Source: Pseudomonadota bacterium
Lineage (GTDB): Bacteria > Pseudomonadota > Alphaproteobacteria > Rhizobiales > Devosiaceae
Assembly (NCBI GenBank): GCA_023433775.1
Contig: JAEYTY010000021.1
Location: forward strand, 1 to 35,870
Direction of reading: 5' to 3'
Length of the DNA stretch: 35,870 nt
Position numbers and translations under genes: made by a program. Below the pieces are notes generated by a model. The model ran no database searches. It had not been told where the DNA came from and was given only the letters and a program-made list of their open reading frames with translations. This document shows positions 34,383 through 35,870 of this stretch, one piece after another. The first letter of the stretch is position 1. Each line of letters opens with the position of its first letter.

Positions 34383-35642
34383 ATGACCGAAGCCTTCGCG
34401 CACACATCTTTCGTTGAAGAGCGCGCACCCCTGTTCATCAATGGCCGGCCCTATCGCTTTCCGGCGCGTCCGGTGGTGGTGATCTGCTTTGACGGCTGCG
34501 ACCCGGAATATGTGGATGCGGCGACGCGGGCGGGGCTCATTCCAAATCTGGCACGCATGATGGACCAGGGGTTCAGCGCCAATGCGCTTGCCGCCATGCC
34601 GACCTTCACCAACCCCAACAATGTCGCCATCGCCTGTGGCGCAGCGCCGTCCGTCACAGGCGTGGCGGGCAATTACTATCTCGACCGGGCGACGGGCCAG
34701 GAAGTGATGGTGCTCGATGGCCACCAGATGCTGGTCGACACAATTTTCGCCCATTTCACCGCTGCGGGCGCAGATGTTGCCGTCGTCACCGCGAAGGACA
34801 AGCTGCTACGCGCGCTGGCACGCAACATGGACGGTATCGCCCTGTCTGCGGAATCCCCCGAAACCGCTATCGATGTAATGGGCGAACAGGCGCCGGCGGC
34901 GGCAGCCGACAAATATTCCGAAGCGCTCTCGCTCTATGTTCTCGACGCCGGCATCCGCCTGCTCGAAGCAGGCCGAGGCACTCTTCTCTATCTGTCGCTC
35001 TCGGACTACGTGCAGCACAAACATGCGCCCGACGCACCCGAGGCGCTGGCCTTCATGGCGGAAGTCGATCAGCGCCTCGGCCGCCTCATGGAACTTGGTG
35101 CGACATTGGGCATAGTTGCCGATCACGGCATGACCGACATGTCGGAGGCCGATGGCACGCCGCGCGTCGTCTATGTGCAGGACGCGCTGGAAGCCCGGTT
35201 CGGCGCGGGATCGGTGCGGGTCATCTGCCCGATTACCGATCCTTTTGTGCGTCATCACGCTTCGCTGGGCGGCTTCGTCCGCGTCTACATCAAGGACCCC
35301 GCGCTTTCCCCCGAAGACGTGCAGGCCGCGCTTGCGGGCACCGATGGCATTGGCCTGGCGCTGCTCGCCGACGAAGCCTGCGCCCGCTTCGACCTGCCCA
35401 TCGAGGGTGAGGGCGACGTGGTCGTGGTGGGTGCAGCAGGCTTCGCCCTCGGCGCCAGCAGGGCAGAACACGACCTCTCCGCGCTGGCCGGACAGCGGCT
35501 GCGCTCGCATGGCGGTCTCAGCGAGCAGGTCGTGCCCTTCATCCTCTCGCACCCGCTCAGCGCCGACTACGCCGCCCGCGCCGAAGCCGGCCTCCGCAAC
35601 TACGACATCTTCGATTTCGCCATCAATGGAGTGACGTCATGA
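34383..35642 (+). CDS. phnA: Phosphonoacetate hydrolase
   Basis: A 419-residue enzyme of the alkaline phosphatase superfamily that cleaves the C-P bond of phosphonoacetate to acetate and phosphate using two Zn ions. Expected active-site residues are present with family spacing: D37 (CFDGCDPEY), nucleophile T74 (MPTFTNPNN), D209 and H213 (SLSDYVQHKHAP), D248-H249 (VADHGMTDM) and H377 (LRSHGGLSEQ). The frame is open back to 34146, overlapping the LysR gene, but the ATG at 34383 has AGGTGA about 7 nt upstream and starts at the homology. No signal peptide, so cytoplasmic. It shares an ATGA junction with a second phosphatase-superfamily gene. It likely supplies phosphate or carbon from phosphonates under LysR control. 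Confidence 0.92.
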   Translation: MTEAFAHTSFVEERAPLFINGRPYRFPARPVVVICFDGCDPEYVDAATRAGLIPNLARMMDQGFSANALAAMPTFTNPNNVAIACGAAPSVTGVAGNYYLDRATGQEVMVLDGHQMLVDTIFAHFTAAGADVAVVTAKDKLLRALARNMDGIALSAESPETAIDVMGEQAPAAAADKYSEALSLYVLDAGIRLLEAGRGTLLYLSLSDYVQHKHAPDAPEALAFMAEVDQRLGRLMELGATLGIVADHGMTDMSEADGTPRVVYVQDALEARFGAGSVRVICPITDPFVRHHASLGGFVRVYIKDPALSPEDVQAALAGTDGIGLALLADEACARFDLPIEGEGDVVVVGAAGFALGASRAEHDLSALAGQRLRSHGGLSEQVVPFILSHPLSADYAARAEAGLRNYDIFDFAINGVTS

Positions 35643-35870
35643 CCGCGCCACATACGGATATGGGACGCGTCGTCCTCATGATCTGCGACGGACACCGCAA
35701 CGATTTCGTCCGCCCAGACACCTGCCCCGCGATTTTCGACTTTGCCGCCCGTTCGCGGCGCTTCCTCAATCACCGGGCGATTTTCCCATCGGCCACCCGC
35801 GCCAGTGCCGCGGCCATCGCCACCGGCTGCTGGCCGGCCAATCACGGGCTGCATGGCAATACGATGGGCC
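35639..35870 (+). CDS. Alkaline-phosphatase-superfamily phosphodiesterase (partial, cut by right edge)
   Basis: Only the first 77 residues are in the window. They show the start of a type I phosphodiesterase/nucleotide pyrophosphatase fold: metal ligand D17 in MICDGHRNDF, then FPSATRASAAAIATG with T53 in the nucleophile position, and the typical WPANHGLHGN. The ATG overlaps the phnA stop as ATGA, so it is co-translated with phosphonoacetate hydrolase. It might act on a phosphonate ester or phosphodiester that feeds phnA; with most of the protein missing this is speculation. Confidence 0.8.
   Translation, partial: MTAPHTDMGRVVLMICDGHRNDFVRPDTCPAIFDFAARSRRFLNHRAIFPSATRASAAAIATGCWPANHGLHGNTMG

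Overview
The window reads as a chromosomal segment of a GC-rich alphaproteobacterium, most likely Hyphomicrobiales (Devosia-like). That placement is inferred from gene content and codon style: a GtsABC-type sugar importer, a RHH_4-type ribbon-helix-helix protein and an RTX adhesin with its own type I exporter. It was not tested against any database. No tRNA, rRNA, CRISPR array, IS element or phage gene is visible.

Region 1 (1-14.9 kb) is a catabolic island. A minus-strand operon (3974 down to the left edge) encodes two glyoxalase-like VOC proteins, an alpha/beta hydrolase, LigA- and LigB-type subunits of a class II extradiol dioxygenase, a YciI-like protein and a type I (VOC-fold) extradiol dioxygenase. 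Divergent from it is a Gfo/Idh/MocA oxidoreductase. A second minus-strand operon encodes a sugar-binding protein, two permeases, an MsmK/UgpC-type ATPase and a cytoplasmic PD40 beta-propeller. Divergent from that is a second VOC plus Gfo/Idh/MocA pair, followed by a ROK repressor and a Bcr/CflA-like MFS transporter. Sugar-uptake and sugar-oxidation genes lie beside ring-cleavage genes, so an aromatic glycoside or other sugar-linked aromatic is a reasonable but unproven substrate. No known pathway matches the whole set.

Region 2 (14.9-33.3 kb) is a cell-surface adhesion locus of the LapA/LapG kind. It holds a 2,749-residue type I secreted adhesin (VCBS-like repeats, two copies of an unfamiliar helical insert, RTX repeats, T1SS C-terminus) with a di-alanine site after its N-terminal module. 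It also holds a LapG-type periplasmic cysteine protease, LapB/LapC/LapE-type exporter parts (ABC, HlyD, TolC), a lipoprotein with a periplasmic-binding-protein fold and a ribbon-helix-helix/PAS fusion. The last two genes are translationally coupled to the exporter. No LapD is present; instead a small degenerate GGDEF protein that keeps an RxxD I-site motif is divergent from lapG. This is the best candidate for an undescribed regulatory arrangement in the window. A metallophosphoesterase separates regions 1 and 2.

Region 3 (33.3 kb to the right edge) is a phosphonate locus: a LysR regulator divergent from phosphonoacetate hydrolase (phnA), with a perfect T-N11-A palindrome between them and a second alkaline-phosphatase-superfamily gene overlapping the phnA stop codon and cut by the window end.
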